64,000 nt of DNA. It comes from Pelobates cultripes (lineage: Eukaryota; Chordata; Amphibia; Anura; Pelobatidae). Location: the NCBI GenBank assembly GCA_933207985.1, contig OW240917.1, positions 109,454,692-109,518,691 of the forward strand, in the 5' to 3' direction. Positions 40,133-52,257 of this stretch are shown here, one piece after another. Every line of letters starts with the position of its first letter. Positions within the stretch are counted from its first letter, which is position 1. The position numbers and the translations under genes were made by a program. The notes beneath the pieces are model-generated. The model searched no databases. It was not told where the DNA came from and was given only the letters and a program-made list of their open reading frames with translations.

Positions 40133-40722
40133 AGGGACACTATAGTCACCAGAACAACTACAGCTTATTGAATTTGTTCTGGTGAGTAGAATCATTACCT
40201 TCAGGCTTTTTGCTGTAAACACTTTCTTTTCAGAGAAAATGCAGTGTTTACATTACAGCCTAGTGATAACGTCACTGGCCACTCCTTAGATGGCTGTTAC
40301 AGATCCTTCCTGGGTCATGGCTGCCTAAAATGCATCCAAACATTCAGTGTCTCCACCCTCTGCATACAGACACTGAACTTTCCTCATAGAGATTCATTGA
40401 TTCAATTTATCTCTATGAGGAGATGTTGATTGGCCAGGACTGTGTTTGAATTGTGCTGGCTCTTCCCCTGATCTGCGTCTTTGTCAGTCTCAGCCAATCC
40501 TATGGGGAAGCATTGTGATTGGATCAGGCTACCACTTTTGATGATGTCAGCAGGCAGTGGGTAGGTCTAAAGGAAACCAGGACAGAGCATGCAGCTGCAG
40601 ACTTAAATACAAGTAAGATTTTACAATTTAGAGAGGCATGATGGGACCGGGGGGCTAGATGGTGATTTTAATCCTATAGGGTCAGGAATATATGTTTGTG
40701 TTCCTGACCCTATAGTGCTCCT
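40133..40722 (+). mobile_element. TTAA-flanked miniature element, family A, copy 3 (nested)
   Basis: TTAA lies at 40129-40132 and 40723-40726, with ends AGGGACACTATAG and its mirror. It is 590 bp, same orientation as copy 2. It sits inside the hAT element at 39884-41895, so it inserted later. Confidence 0.92.
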
Positions 40723-40969
40723 TTAAGAAAAGTTTGGTAATGAAATGGTGAATGTATGCTGTTGCACAACTGTAAAAAAACAAAACAAATGACATTATCT
40801 TGTTGATTGTGCTCTTCACTTTGGCCGAGATCATCAAACTTGATGATCTCAGCCAATCCAATGCTTTCCCACAGGAAAGCAATGGGAGGCTATTGTGCAT
40901 GTGTGGCAAAAAGCTGTGCGGCTAATCAGCAACTCCACAGGGAATGTTCAGTGCCTCAATGCATACCCA

Positions 40970-41590
40970 TTCTAATACACTGCCCACAAATCCAATACAC
41001 TGCTCCCCCTCCCTCCACTCTGATACACTGCCCCTCCACCAATCTAATGCGCTGCCCCCTCGACCCAATCTAATACACTGCTGCTAAATCTAATACACTG
41101 CCCCTCCTCCCTCCACTCTAATTGAATACACAGCCCCCAATCCCACCACTTTAATTAAATACACTGCCCTCCCCCATTTTCATACAATGCCCTCATCCCT
41201 ACCCCAATTTAATACACTGCCCCCACCACTCTAATACACTGCCCTCTTCCCCCAATTTCACACACTGCCACCTTCCACCACTCTAATACACTACCCCCCA
41301 TCACCACTCTAATACACTGTCCCCCTTCTTCCCCCAAATTAATACATTGCCCTCCCCAATTTAACACACTGCCTCCCACCACTCTAATACACTGCCTCCC
41401 CCTCCCACCACTCTAATACACTGCCTGCTCCCTCCCACAAATTAATATACTGCCCCCTCCCTCACATTAATACACTGCTCCTTCTGCCCCCCAAATTAAT
41501 CCAGTGCCCCTCCCTCCCTCACATTAATACATTGCCCCCTCCCTCTTTCCCCCAAATTAATACACTGCCCACCATCCCCAATTTAACACA
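40970..41590. repeat. Degenerate array in hAT element 3
   Basis: Variants of CTAATACACTGCCCCCTCCC repeated about 20 to 25 times with uneven spacing. Confidence 0.93.
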
Positions 41591-42020
41591 CTACACAGGA
41601 AGGACCCCAAGGCCCTCTTCTCCTATCTTAAGATGAGCTGTCTGTTCTCCAGTTTCAGTTCTGCTCAAGTAAGTCAACCGCTCCTTTGACACTGCGAGCA
41701 TTAGGGAAGGGGGAGTGGCTGGACTGCTCTGCAGACAGACACTCTTCCCTCTTGAGTCCATGGAAGGGAAGACTGGAAGCAGACAGGAAAAATATCTTTC
41801 CTGTCTTTCAGCTGGTCGCAGCCACAGTACAAAGTGGCCCCAGGGCAGGTGGGCCACAAATATATTCATTGTGGGCCGCATGCTTGACATGCTTGTTGTA
41901 GAGCTTTCATACACCTTAATCTTTAATTAACAAACTAGAATGATGCAGGTAAATGTCCATTTAAATTGTGCAAATATTCAAATGTCAAAGGTGTTTATAG
42001 TGGTTCAATTGTCCCTTTAA

Positions 42021-42092
42021 CCCCTTAAGGACACATGACATGTGTGACATGTCATGATTCCCTTTTATTCCAGAAGTTTGGTCCTTAAGGGA
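42021..42092. mobile_element. 72-bp TTAA-flanked element, family E, copy 1
   Basis: It starts CCCCTTAAGGACACATGACA and ends GTCCTTAAGGGA between TTAA at 42017-42020 and 42093-42096. The ends are complementary. Both TTAA sites are also the ends of neighbouring TTAA-type elements. Confidence 0.88.
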
Positions 42093-42096
42093 TTAA

Positions 42097-42392
42097 AGGT
42101 ACACTATTATTAAGATTTAAAAATGTGCCCTAGTCCCTAGTAAACTATAGGGCCTGCTCCCCTCCACCTTCCCATTTGGGATGGAAAAAATTAATACATT
42201 TTTAAAAATGAAGGGTTTACTCACTTTTTTCAGCACTGAGGCTCCCTCAGTGCTGCTTATAGAGGAGCATTTGGCATTGGAGACCTAATGGGCATGTGTT
42301 GTCGAGTCCTGCATGCATATCAAATTTCCCCAGAGAAAAGCATTAAGTTCACTTGATTGACATGAAGTGGTCTGGATGACTTTAGTGGTTGT
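42097..42392 (+). mobile_element. TTAA-flanked element, family B-like, 296 bp
   Basis: Begins AGGTACACTATT after the TTAA at 42093-42096 and ends near GAAGTGGTCTGGATG, before TTAA at 42393-42396. The AGTGGTCTGG block links it to the elements at 18692 and 52258. Confidence 0.65.
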
Positions 42393-42487
42393 TTAAGTAA
42401 TTTTACATTTGCTCTGTCTCTCTATTTTATTATTATTTTGTCTGTTACATTCTGAGATTTTCAAAGACTGAATTTTTTTCGTTTTAG

Positions 42488-42610
42488 GTTTGTGGAAATA
42501 AGGGAGATGTTCTGTATGTTTTGGACGCCACTAACCCACGTCATTCCAACTGGTTACGCTTTGTCCATGCAGCTCCATCCCAAGAACAGAAGAACTTGGC
42601 AGCCATTCAG
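42488..42610 (+). CDS. prdm5: prdm5 exon 3: core of the PR domain (41 codons, phase 0 to 0)
   Basis: An AG acceptor at 42486-42487 and a GTAACG donor at 42611 bound 41 codons with no stop. The peptide runs from [16 protein letters not shown] through [20 protein letters not shown] to NLAAIQ. The N-x3-SNWLRFV block is the central motif of PR domains, equivalent to a conserved SET motif. The match to remembered PRDM5 is close to residue-for-residue. It sits 26.4 kb downstream of exon 2, across an intron packed with mobile elements. Confidence 0.97.
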
Positions 42611-44879
42611 GTAACGTTACTCAAATATGTCCAAGTCAATATGTGAGTATTCATAATGACTTCAATAAGTCCTATGATGTCAGACCACTGTAATTCTTGA
42701 ATTCCCAGAAAATTATATATATTTTTTAAATGTTGGCAGAAATATGTGGTATTAAATTCATATTTGAACTGCACATATATTGAAACTAACTGGTTTTATT
42801 TACACCAACTCATCGTTTATTTTAGTGGCCACTACATGAGAAAACACAACTTGTTCACATATACACACTTGTTTCAAATATATATCCGTTGCAATGTATA
42901 ATCATTTTTAAAAAAAAAACACTTGCTAATAAATTATTTTTCTTGTAATCACAGTGCAGTCATTTGCCAATAAGGAGTTAAGGACAATAATAACAACTGT
43001 TGTTGGGTGGAGCGGTAGCAACCCATTCATATTTTATAACAATTTCAAAATCTCTCTGTGAAACTTATTAAAACCTATAGCTTTCCAATTCTGCCTTATT
43101 TTCAAATAAAGTTCTGATGCACTCCCTCATCCCCCACTTTGTTTTACTAAATAAACTAAATAGCTTGTCTAGTGTCCATTTCATATATTTCGTTATACGT
43201 GCATGTGGTGCTTAAGAGTGATTTGGACGAATAACTGATTGTCCAAAACTGAATGCACAAGTCTTGATTCCAGTGTCCAGCTAACTTTTCTTTGTGACAG
43301 AGAAACTGTTATTTGGTGCATGCAACAGAAGTCACATAGAACCCACAAATGAGAATCTAGTTTAGTTTTGTGATATGTTTTTGTAGATATTCTGGTAATG
43401 ATGTCACCAATTATGTGTATGTCCCTCAGCATAGTGAAAAGGTTGGTTCTGTACAAGCCTGCAATGCTCTCCTCATTCCTGTTATGCTGTCATGTGCTTG
43501 CAAATGGCAACAATCATATTTTTACTTCACACAACACAAAAGGCTTGGTTTTTGGATTTGCCAACAATGTGGCTCTTACAGTATACAGGTCAAATGATTG
43601 GGCTGTTACATTCTTGGTGATTTCATTTTACCAAAATTGGTCTTCTCTGCTTTTTAAGTGGGTACCATTGCTTTCTTCGTGGGTACCTTATTTTGTTAAT
43701 TCTAAGCACTTCCTGGAATTTACTAATGCAAATCTTTAATTTGGCAAAACAATGTTTTATAATATATGTGTTTATAATTCTCTGTCGGTGCAATTTAAAG
43801 GGAGATATAGTATTGTGATCTGAAAAGTGGTGCAAAATGCTAAAAGTGGGACTGTCCATTGGAAACCAGCAGAACCAGCAGTTACATTATTTTGGGGTAT
43901 CACTTAATTTTTTGGAATATGACACTTTGATAAATCTCCCCCTATATGTCTACAAGTACCTGAATAAAATTAATATTTTTTTTTTTGTTAAATCCTTCTC
44001 TATCGGTTTCCCATAACATGGCTCGTTGGCATCTGCTCTGTCAATCTCTGTTAGCTAAAGATATTTACTGAGTAACATGCTGTATCAATGACCCTAGAAA
44101 TTGTAAATTGGTAAATGGCAATAGATGAACTTCATGTGTATTTCTCTCTACACTAATGAACATCCATTTTTTAAAGGTTATCTACATTCTAAATATTCCA
44201 TAAACTGTGTAACCAGACTATCGCAGCATTTCAGGCATAAGCAGATCAACTCTTAGAAGAAAGTAAGGGCGCTGTGATAAGCTACTTATATGAATTTACA
44301 TATTGCTGAACTGTTAAGTGAATTCATCAAATCTACTATAGTCTTTGCAACTACAAAGGAAAGATTAACTTGTAATGGAATACAAGTTGTACAGCCCAGT
44401 TAGAATTTGTGTCAAGGATACTCTGAGGACAGAATTAGGCTGTCTCTTGATGTTTTTATTTTTTGAAAGCTTTCAAATTTCCTTCTGTCAAAGTTATCAG
44501 ATTTACACAGTAAACAATATATTTGTTTTGCAATGTTTCATGACACACGTAACCAGTGTTAATTTATCAGATGCTGTGTGCTAAAATTAGCTAATACAAT
44601 GAAGATAAACTCCACATCAGCTTCTTTAGCAATAGTATTGTTAAAAAGTTGGGACATTTTATTGTATAATCCTTATTTTAGTAGACTGATGTTGCTCATT
44701 CCCCATAGGAAAGATGCCACTTTATATATGGAAACTTTGGCATTATTATTCCTCTTTTTTTCTGGTAACGGAAAAGGAAACACCTATAGTCTTGTATCTT
44801 TTCATTGACAAAGGAACATTGGGAGTTTAGTTTCTGTGAATTGTTTCTTTTCTTAGAATATTACAAACTATAAATTTAA

Positions 44880-45460
44880 TATGACAATAAAAAAACAAAC
44901 AATTGTAGACACCATCTCCAATATCACCAACACATTGATAAAACTCCCAGACCACCGTATAAATACAAATAAAACTTCAAAAGGTGTGTTGTGTGTCACA
45001 TGTGATATCTAATCAATAACTCTATTTAGGTGTCAAAGTGAGGGAACACAATAAGCTTACATCAATAAGCAATCATGAGAGAGATGGCCATCCAATAATG
45101 TTGTCATAAATAGCAACAAAAATAGTTAATACGACTTTAATCATTTGGTAAAAACAAAGAAACATGCATAGTGTAAAACCCTACACAATAGGTATTTGAA
45201 ATAAAATGCTCAACACACTCACAAACATATAGCCATTAAAGTGGCTAAAAAGCACGTAAAATAGGTTAACTAGACCAATAGGATGGCGTGGGTAGTGTCC
45301 CAGGGAGTCCTCACTGCCCTGCTCAAGGTCCGGATTACTGGCAGAAGGAGTATGGTCCCTGGTGTAATCCCAAAATGAAGTTAGGGAGCTCTGTGTCTGA
45401 CTGGTTTAGTCTTTTGGAGACTTTCTCAAGGAGAGCTTGTTAGAACAAGATCCTCTTGAG
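44880..45460. repeat. Penelope-like flanking sequence with 50-bp hairpin
   Basis: An untranslated, AT-rich segment ends in a hairpin arm at 45381-45430. Its complement is at 45455-45468 and resumes at 46549, beyond the LTR. General form resembles the mirrored Penelope-like segments in the 5.7 kb palindrome; identity is tentative. Confidence 0.4.
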
Positions 45461-45468
45461 AAAGTCTC

Positions 45469-46548
45469 TGTGGCGGAACCAGCCTCGCCACTGGGCATTG
45501 GAGAAGACTGATTGCCGGCCTCCTGCCCTGTGACTATGACCCCATGTTGAAAGGATGGATTTTCCCCTGCAAAGACCCTAAAGCTGGGTCTTTCGGTACT
45601 TTCCCTACATGAGCAGTGTTACCCAGATAGCTATGTCATGGAGCCCATTCATATAATAAAAGACTTGGGCTCCATGGCAATTGAACTGTATGTGTGTGCT
45701 CTGAGCGCCATTCAGTAATAATGTGCGCTCAGATCTGAGCTATCTGGGGATATGTTGAATGTACCTGTTTTGTGCAATGGCTGCACAGTTATATGTTTTT
45801 ATGTGTTTTATTGTCTTTTGCTGCCATGTGTTCAATGGAGTTTTGCCTCTGTCCTTGGAGATAATTGGATTACTTCACAATTATCTCCAGGATAGAAGAC
45901 TCTGTGGAACTGGTTTTGGGCAGAAAAGCCATGCTTCCTTTGGTCACAAAGGACTACGATCTATCTTTTGAACCACTGGACCAATATGTATGATTTTGAC
46001 ATATGTTTGTATTTGGAGTATGCTGATTTTATGTGAATGTGATGCATACTTTTCAAGTTAGGAATAATGTGTAAAAACTGTATTTTTCCTGCTGGTGATA
46101 ATTATGTTAACCCATTGTGTGCCATAATTAGATCACAAGCAGAGGGGAGGATTTTGTGTATAATTGCTGGGAGTGTTTTCTGTAATGTACGTGTGTTATT
46201 GGTTGTTCTGTAAAACCCTGTGGGCAGTACTAAATTTGTGGATTGGGAATAAAAGAGGATTTATGTGCCAGTCCAGTCAGTTCCTGCTTAACCCTCAAAG
46301 TGAAGTGTCGTCTCATTATTGGGGAAGGATTTATTGTATGCTGTTCCAGTTTGACTGCTAGGAGTCTAAACCCATCCGTATGGTTTTTGCCTATTCAGCG
46401 GTTTATAGCATTCATATGCTTGAGAGAAGGTATACGCTTCTCTGGTTCGGTGATTGTGGTGTCTGCCAGAGTGCTTGGAGTCCTCAGGAAACGCTAGGAG
46501 CATCCATCAACGGAGGTATCCAGTCGGGGTGCCAGGTGATCCGTTACA
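45469..46548 (+). mobile_element. Solo LTR, 1080 bp
   Basis: It begins TGTGGCGGAACCAGCC and ends GATCCGTTACA, the TG...CA form of LTRs. Perfect 5-bp duplications GTCTC lie at 45464-45468 and 46549-46553. An AATAAA polyadenylation signal lies near 46249 on the + strand. No internal retroelement genes remain, as expected after recombination between two LTRs. The superfamily was not determined. Confidence 0.9.
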
Positions 46549-46656
46549 GTCTCCAAAAGACAAAACCCATTGGACACAGAGCTCCCTAACATATGCATTG
46601 AGTACTATTAAATGACACAAGTATACCTAATATGACATTATATGATACCTAATATG

Positions 46657-47202
46657 ACATTATATGATCATACATTGCATAAGCCTGCCACAACGTCAAT
46701 GCACCCCATCTTTGGCAGGTCCTACTCTAACAACCTAATGCCACTCTTATGAGATTAACCCACTTACTTGGGGAAAATAATTCCATCTGGGGCTCTCTGC
46801 AGTACAAGGCTAAATAGGGCCCTGGGATGAAGCACCTGTGACAGGGATGGGTGCAAAACCCAGGAGTTGGTCGAGACTTTTATATATAATCATATAAAAT
46901 CAGGGAGCTGCACTCACCTTAACATGCATAAATGGGGTGCTGCTGGGGCCAATTCGTACTATACACAAGATCCAGCGCACTTACTCATCCACTAAACAGC
47001 AACTTCAAAGCTTACCGATTTTTAGGGTTTTTATTTTTTTTTATTTTTTTTTTAAAACACCTAATCTAGGCAAAAATAATGGGGGTTTAGTTACATTATA
47101 TGATCATACATTGCATAAGCCTGCCACAACATCAAAGTACCCCATATTTGGCAGATTTTACTCTAACAACCTAATGTCTGTTTTTATGAGATTATGAGAA
47201 AA
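46657..47202. repeat. Direct repeat, offset 436, Penelope-like tandem copy
   Basis: The block at 46657-46768 (ACATTATATGATCATACATT, then GCATAAGCCTGCCACAAC) recurs at 47093-47202 with scattered changes. The spacer contains a segment at 46900-47000 of the type often seen in frog Penelope-like leaders. It parallels the tandem block at 27133-27650. Confidence 0.6.
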
Positions 47203-48000
47203 ACTCTTATTTTTTTGGAATACCTTTGTAATGGAATACTCCACACATATAAATTAGTCCATCTTGCTAAAGTGCATTATGTGTCTGGAATCAGTCATTT
47301 TCTTGACAGTTTATAAAAGAACCGATTTCGGTAGAAATGGGGGGCAAAAAGTTAATGCCTGTGCTGGGGAAAAAAGGGCTTGCAAGCTGCAGATAACTCC
47401 TAAAATTGATACCCTTATGGGAGATTGCCATGTTTAACCCCTTAAGGACACAACCTCTGGAATAAGGTGTTAAGGATACTAAATTATGGAGCTGTTTAGT
47501 AGGTAGCTCCTTATTTTGTAATTAGTATCCTTATGGCAATCCCACATAAGGATAGCAAATTAGGGAGTTAGATAGTATATTTCAGCAGTTTAGCTGATAA
47601 CTCAATAAATTGGTACTTTCCTTAGTACCTTTGAGATTGCCACCTTCATTCATTGCCAATAGGGAATATGGGCGTACCGCGTACGAAATGTGAAAATTAA
47701 CACATTTTCAAACTGAAATTTGGTTCACCTGAATCAATATTTTCTGAATTTATGGCGATTTGAAATTTGAAAAATGTTATCGATCTTAAACTAATTTTCC
47801 ACCATAAATGGAAAATAATTTGCCAGGCACACAATGAAGAAGAACTGTCATCATTCACTTCACATGTTGGTGAATGCAGAGTGTCAAAGAGAAACTAATG
47901 TTCTTAGGATGCAGGACTATACGAATATTTTAGATGATGGCGTTGGATTATGCAAACAAAAGTTACATTATTAAGATTATGAAGATAATGAAATGGGACG

Positions 48001-49560
48001 ATAGAAACATAGAATGCGACAGCAGATAACAACCATTCGACCCATCTATTCTGCCTTATTTTCTAAATACTTTCATTAGTCCCTAGCCTTATCTTATAGT
48101 TAGGATAGCCTTATCCCTATCCCACACATGCTTAAACTCCTTTACTGTGTTAACCTCTACTACTTCAGCTGGATGACTATTCCATGCATCCACTACCATC
48201 TCAGTAAAGTAATACTTCCTGATATTATTTTTAAACCTTTGCCCATCTAATTTAAGACTATGTCCTCTTGTGGTTGTTTTTCTTCTTTTACATATAGTCT
48301 CCTGCTTTACTGTGTTGATTCCATTTTTGTACTTAAATGTTTCTATCATATCCCCCTGTCTCGTCTTTCCTCCAAGCTATACATGTTAAGATCATTTAAC
48401 CTTTCCTTGTAAGTTTTATCCTGCAATCCATGAACCAGTTTAGTAGCCCTTCTCTGAACTCTCTACAAAGTATCAATATACCTCTGGAGATATGGTCTCC
48501 GGTATTGTGTACAATATTCTAAGTGAGGTCTCACCAGTGTTCTGTACAATGGCATAAGTACTTCCCTCTTTTTACTGCTAATACCTCTCCCTATACAACC
48601 AAGTATTCTGCTAGCATTTCCTTCTGCTCTATTACAGTGTCTGCCTACCTTTAAGTCATCTGAAATAATTACCCCTAAATCCTTTTCCTTAGATGTTAAG
48701 GTGAGGACTCTATTCAAATATTCTATACTTTGCCCTTGGGTTATTACGCTAAAGATGCATTATCTTGCACTTATCCACATTAAATGTCAGTTGCCACAGC
48801 CATTTTTCTAGTTTACCTAAATCATTTGCAATTTAGCTTATCACTCCTGGAACATCAACCCTGTTACATATCTTCGTATCACCAGCAAAAAGACACACCT
48901 TACCATCAAGACCTTCTGCAATTTCACTAATAAAAATATTAAAGAGAATGGATCAAAGTACAGATCCCTGAGGTACCCCACTGGTAACAAGACCATACTT
49001 CAAATATACTACATTGACTATAACCCTCTGTTTCCTGTCACTCAGCCACTGCCTAACCCATTTAACAATATTGGAATCCAAACTTAATGATTGCAGTTTA
49101 TTGATAAGCCTTCTATGTGCAACAGTGTCAAAAGCCTTACTGAAATCTTGGTAAGCAATATCTACTGTCTACTGCACCACCCTGACCTATTATGTTAGTT
49201 CCCAATCAAAAAAATCAATAAGGTTAGTTTGGCAGGACCTTCCTGAGGTAAACCCATGTTGTCGCTGATCTTGAAATCCACATGTTTTTAGATGTTCAAT
49301 AGTTCTATGCTTTAACATGGTTTCCATTACTCGTCCCACTTACTGGCTTATAGTTGCCAGACTCCTCCCTACTACCTTTCTTGTGAATGGGCACAACATT
49401 CGCTAACTTCTAATCTTCTGGGACTACTCCCGTTAACAATGATGGGTAAATAAATCTGTTAATGGTTTTGTTAGTACACCACTAAGCTCTTTTCATAACT
49501 TTGGGTGTATTCCATCAGGCCCCATGGACTTATTTGTCTTTACTTTTGACAGTTGAAATA
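48001..49560 (-). pseudogene. LINE reverse transcriptase relic (CR1/jockey-like)
   Basis: Reading the minus strand from about 49560 down gives KSMGPDGIHPKL, then phrases equivalent to the RT fingers and palm: FSKAFDTVAH, SGVPQGSVL, LFAGDTKICN (the YxDD-like box, here changed), WLWQLTFNVDKCKIMHL, YRTLVRPHLEYC and KYYFTEMVVDAWNSHPAEVV. Many stops and frameshifts separate them. The best open stretches are 48463-48717 and 48089-48349. The 3' tail near 48001-48030 (CATAGAATGCGACAGCAGAT) is a widespread LINE tail. The 5' part is missing. Confidence 0.88.
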
Positions 49561-50074
49561 GAACCTCTTCCTCTATAAATTCACATGTAACAAATTACTC
49601 ATTTGTCTTTTTTCCTAACTGAGGTTCCTTTCCTTCATTTTCACCTGTAAATACTGAACAAAAAAACATGACTATGTATATTATAACAAGCTGAAGTTTT
49701 ATACAGTATTTCATTGTACTGTTTATCCTCCTCAGACCCAGCCCATTAACTTGTGTCCTAAGTACTTGACATTTTGTTCATATGCATCGTTTAGTCTTTT
49801 ATGCTACTCTATCAATCCCTGCTGTATTATAAAGAGGACATCCTGGGCTTTCCAGTGATATGTCATGTGATAACCTGAGATGCTGGGAGCTTCCTCTTCC
49901 TTTTCATCAATAATGGAAAGAAATTCGAAGACAATTTTTTACTTGGTTCCTAGGAGGTTATATTTGTAGGTCAAAGGTTTTGTGTATTGTGTTCAGCACT
50001 GTGATTAATGTTTGCATTATTTTTACATTTTGATTATTACTCTTGTTTTGTTTTAAATTGTATGGTTTACCCAG

Positions 50075-50252
50075 GAAGGAGAGAACATATTCTATCTTGC
50101 CATCGATGACATAGAAACCGATACTGAATTACTCATTGGCTACTTGGATAGTGATATGGAGGAAGCTGAAGAAGAAAGTGAAGAAATTAATATAGTTACC
50201 AGCAAAGAAGAAGATGACAATTCCAAAGAGGTTCAACAGTCAGGAGAAAAAG
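50075..50252 (+). CDS. prdm5: prdm5 exon 4: end of the PR domain and acidic linker (phase 0 to 1)
   Basis: The acceptor is the AG at 50073-50074 after a pyrimidine-poor tract. The donor is AAAAAG then GTGAAA at 50253. The peptide begins [20 protein letters not shown] and continues IGYLDSDME, closing the PR domain. A strongly acidic tract of Glu, Asp and Ser follows, the usual linker before the first zinc finger. The exon is 178 nt and leaves one base (G), which the next exon completes to a Glu codon. The frame stays open into the intron until about 50488, so intron retention would add 78 codons; I regard that as chance. Confidence 0.95.
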
Positions 50253-51412
50253 GTGAAACTGGGAAATCACTTGTATCTCAAAGACATCGCTTTAAAATAC
50301 TCTTTTTAATGTATTCTAGGGCAAAGGCTGTATTATACACCAAAGTATGTACCTTTACTATAGCAAATCCTCAAATGCTTAATTTGCCCCCATTGACTTT
50401 AATTGAAGCAAAGAGTGAATTAATTGTATGGATGGCCTCCAGATACAGGCAAAGTAAACACAGTATTTCATCTATATCAGATTTATAATATATATGGATG
50501 GCAAATAATGGCATCCAGACTCAAGGTCATTCTTTGAGCCTAGTGAACATATGAATGTACATTTCTTGGTTAAGTACATTGATATTTCTACTGTTAATAT
50601 TATTGGATGATGCAGTTACTGGTCTCTTGTGGCTTTCTATGCAGACATGGATTCGTTTTTGGACAAACTAGGCCAATTCTGATGGTGGGCTCCAATGGTC
50701 CTGGGCTGAGAGCTTGTTTCATAAATCAGGGGCTCTCTTAACCTGCCCTGTAAATCAAATGATAAGTACATGATTAGGCAACCGCTGGGTTACATACAGA
50801 CTTGCTTGCTGCACTGCCCTCTCTCCCTCCCAATGTAAGTGGACATAAAATGTGGGAGTTATTGTGGCCTGTGTTGCTTCATGTCTGGACCTCTACTCAT
50901 TTAGTGTGCAACAGTATTTTATTAGCAGAGTCCTATGATGGAAGCATCACAGCTAACATTACCCGTTCACATCACTGGAAACTACCCGTTCAATAAAGCC
51001 AATGTGGGCTGAAATGTGCACAGGCCAATTTATAGTCCCAGGGTTTAAAGTTTCTATAGAATAATTAGTGCATGTGTATTTCTTACAGTAGGCAATGATG
51101 GTCTGCTCACACATTTAGATGGAACTTGGGAGCAAAAATTATACTGCTTGTAACTTGTGATGGGCTGTGCTGATTTTTTTGTTCCTTTTTGAATTTTTTT
51201 TTGTTTGCTAAACTTTGAGCGTGTATATTAAAGTAAAATTGATTTTGACACTGTGAAAGTTACACTGTGATGAAATATGCAGAAAAAACAAGCATACATA
51301 TAACTACTCCTGATTTTTGGTAAATCAATTATGCAGCTAAAACTTTATTTAGCATATCTGATTATGTTTCAATTTTCCAATGCATTTAATATTTGTATAC
51401 ATTTTTTAATAG

Positions 51413-51587
51413 AATTCATTAACTATAAAGAGGATCATGGCTGCCCACTGTGTGAGTCTAGTTTTCCAAGTCAGGAGATCCTAGCAGAACATCTCCAAGC
51501 TCTTCATCAGAAACCAAGCGAGGAAAAGGAATTCAAATGTAGGAACTGTGGGAAGAAATTTCCAGTGAAACAGGCTCTGCAGCGACA
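51413..51587 (+). CDS. prdm5: prdm5 exon 5: zinc finger 1 and most of finger 2
   Basis: The acceptor AG is at 51411-51412 and the donor is CA then GTGCGT at 51588. The first codon is split with exon 4. Finger 1 is C-x2-C-x12-H-x4-H (CPLC to HLQALH). Finger 2 begins [16 protein letters not shown], and its histidine codon is split, with CA here and T in exon 6. Spacing and residues match the start of the PRDM5 finger region as I remember it. The exon is 175 nt. Its frame only ends at a stop (51600) beyond the predicted donor, which is why the splice site rather than that stop is taken as the end. Confidence 0.96.
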
Positions 51588-52257
51588 GTGCGTATTCAAT
51601 TAATTACTTCTTATTAATGTGTGATAATATCCTTAAGCCAACTTCTTTGCAATTTCAGGGATTGATTAATTTTCACATATTGATAAACAACTCAAAACTA
51701 GAGGACCCTGAGGCACCTGCTTAATGTATCCTCTTTGTCAGACTTGCTGTTGCAGAAGTTCCACTAAAAAACATTCCAGAACATACAGTGGTTATGTTAC
51801 TTAGTTATGTTACCTGGACTGCTATTTAAATATTTAAATTTCAACAGATCATAAAACATATTTTTTGTTTTGCATCCTTATTGTCAATCATCCAAAGAGG
51901 ACAAACCCAATATATAATGGAGTTGTTCAACTTTAGTTGATTTAGGACTTCAGCTCCCATATTTGGATTACTGGCCACTTTTACCCTGCCCACTGCCGGC
52001 TCACTTAATTGAACACAGACTTTGGTGGGGTTTACAGAGAAGCAATGTGTAGCGACTTTGCTTACTCCATTCCTAGGCAGCTGCTTGTGTTTTGTAATGT
52101 TCCTCAGCGTTAACCTACTATCTGCTCTACTAGTAACTACTTATCTGTTAAAGGTGTAAAGAAGTTTAAGGCCCCAACCATTTAATAATTTAGAAAATGT
52201 GGGTTTACAGATGTACATACATTTACATGGGGCAGGTGGTGTATTTTGAGAGGTTAA

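Larger units (their letters stand above)
39884..41895 (-). mobile_element. hAT-type non-autonomous element 3, 2012 bp, with internal array
   Basis: The left end CAAGCATGTCAAACTC and the right end ending GACATGCTTG form a short TIR. Perfect 8-bp duplications TTGTAGAG lie at 39876-39883 and 41896-41903. Inside are a nested family A element (40133-40722), a degenerate array (40970-41590), a weaker palindromic zone (about 41630-41830) and GGGCCGCATG near the end. No transposase frame. Confidence 0.92.
16076..42487 (+). other. prdm5: prdm5 intron 2, unassigned stretches
   Basis: This 26.4 kb intron is bounded by the exon 2 donor and the exon 3 acceptor. Between the listed elements, 17137-18687, 19170-20756, 27747-28200, 29476-30004, 33925-37700, 38150-39875 and 41904-42016 show nothing I can assign, apart from an AAAG run at 33947-33971. 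Sequence near 34880-35160 resembles the 3' end of an LTR of a frog Ty3-type element, but I could not find both ends. Confidence 0.75.
42611..50074 (+). other. prdm5: prdm5 intron 3, unassigned stretches
   Basis: This 7.5 kb intron holds a solo LTR, Penelope-like fragments and a LINE relic, listed separately. The stretch 42611-44880 holds nothing I recognise. The stretch 47203-48000 has only a decayed TTAA-type fragment near 47434-47480. The stretch 49560-50074 looks unique. Confidence 0.7.

Noticed and set aside
50253..50488. In-frame continuation of prdm5 exon 4 into the intron
   Set aside because: A GTGAAA donor gives exact phase with exon 5, and the extra residues show no zinc-finger or acidic-linker character.
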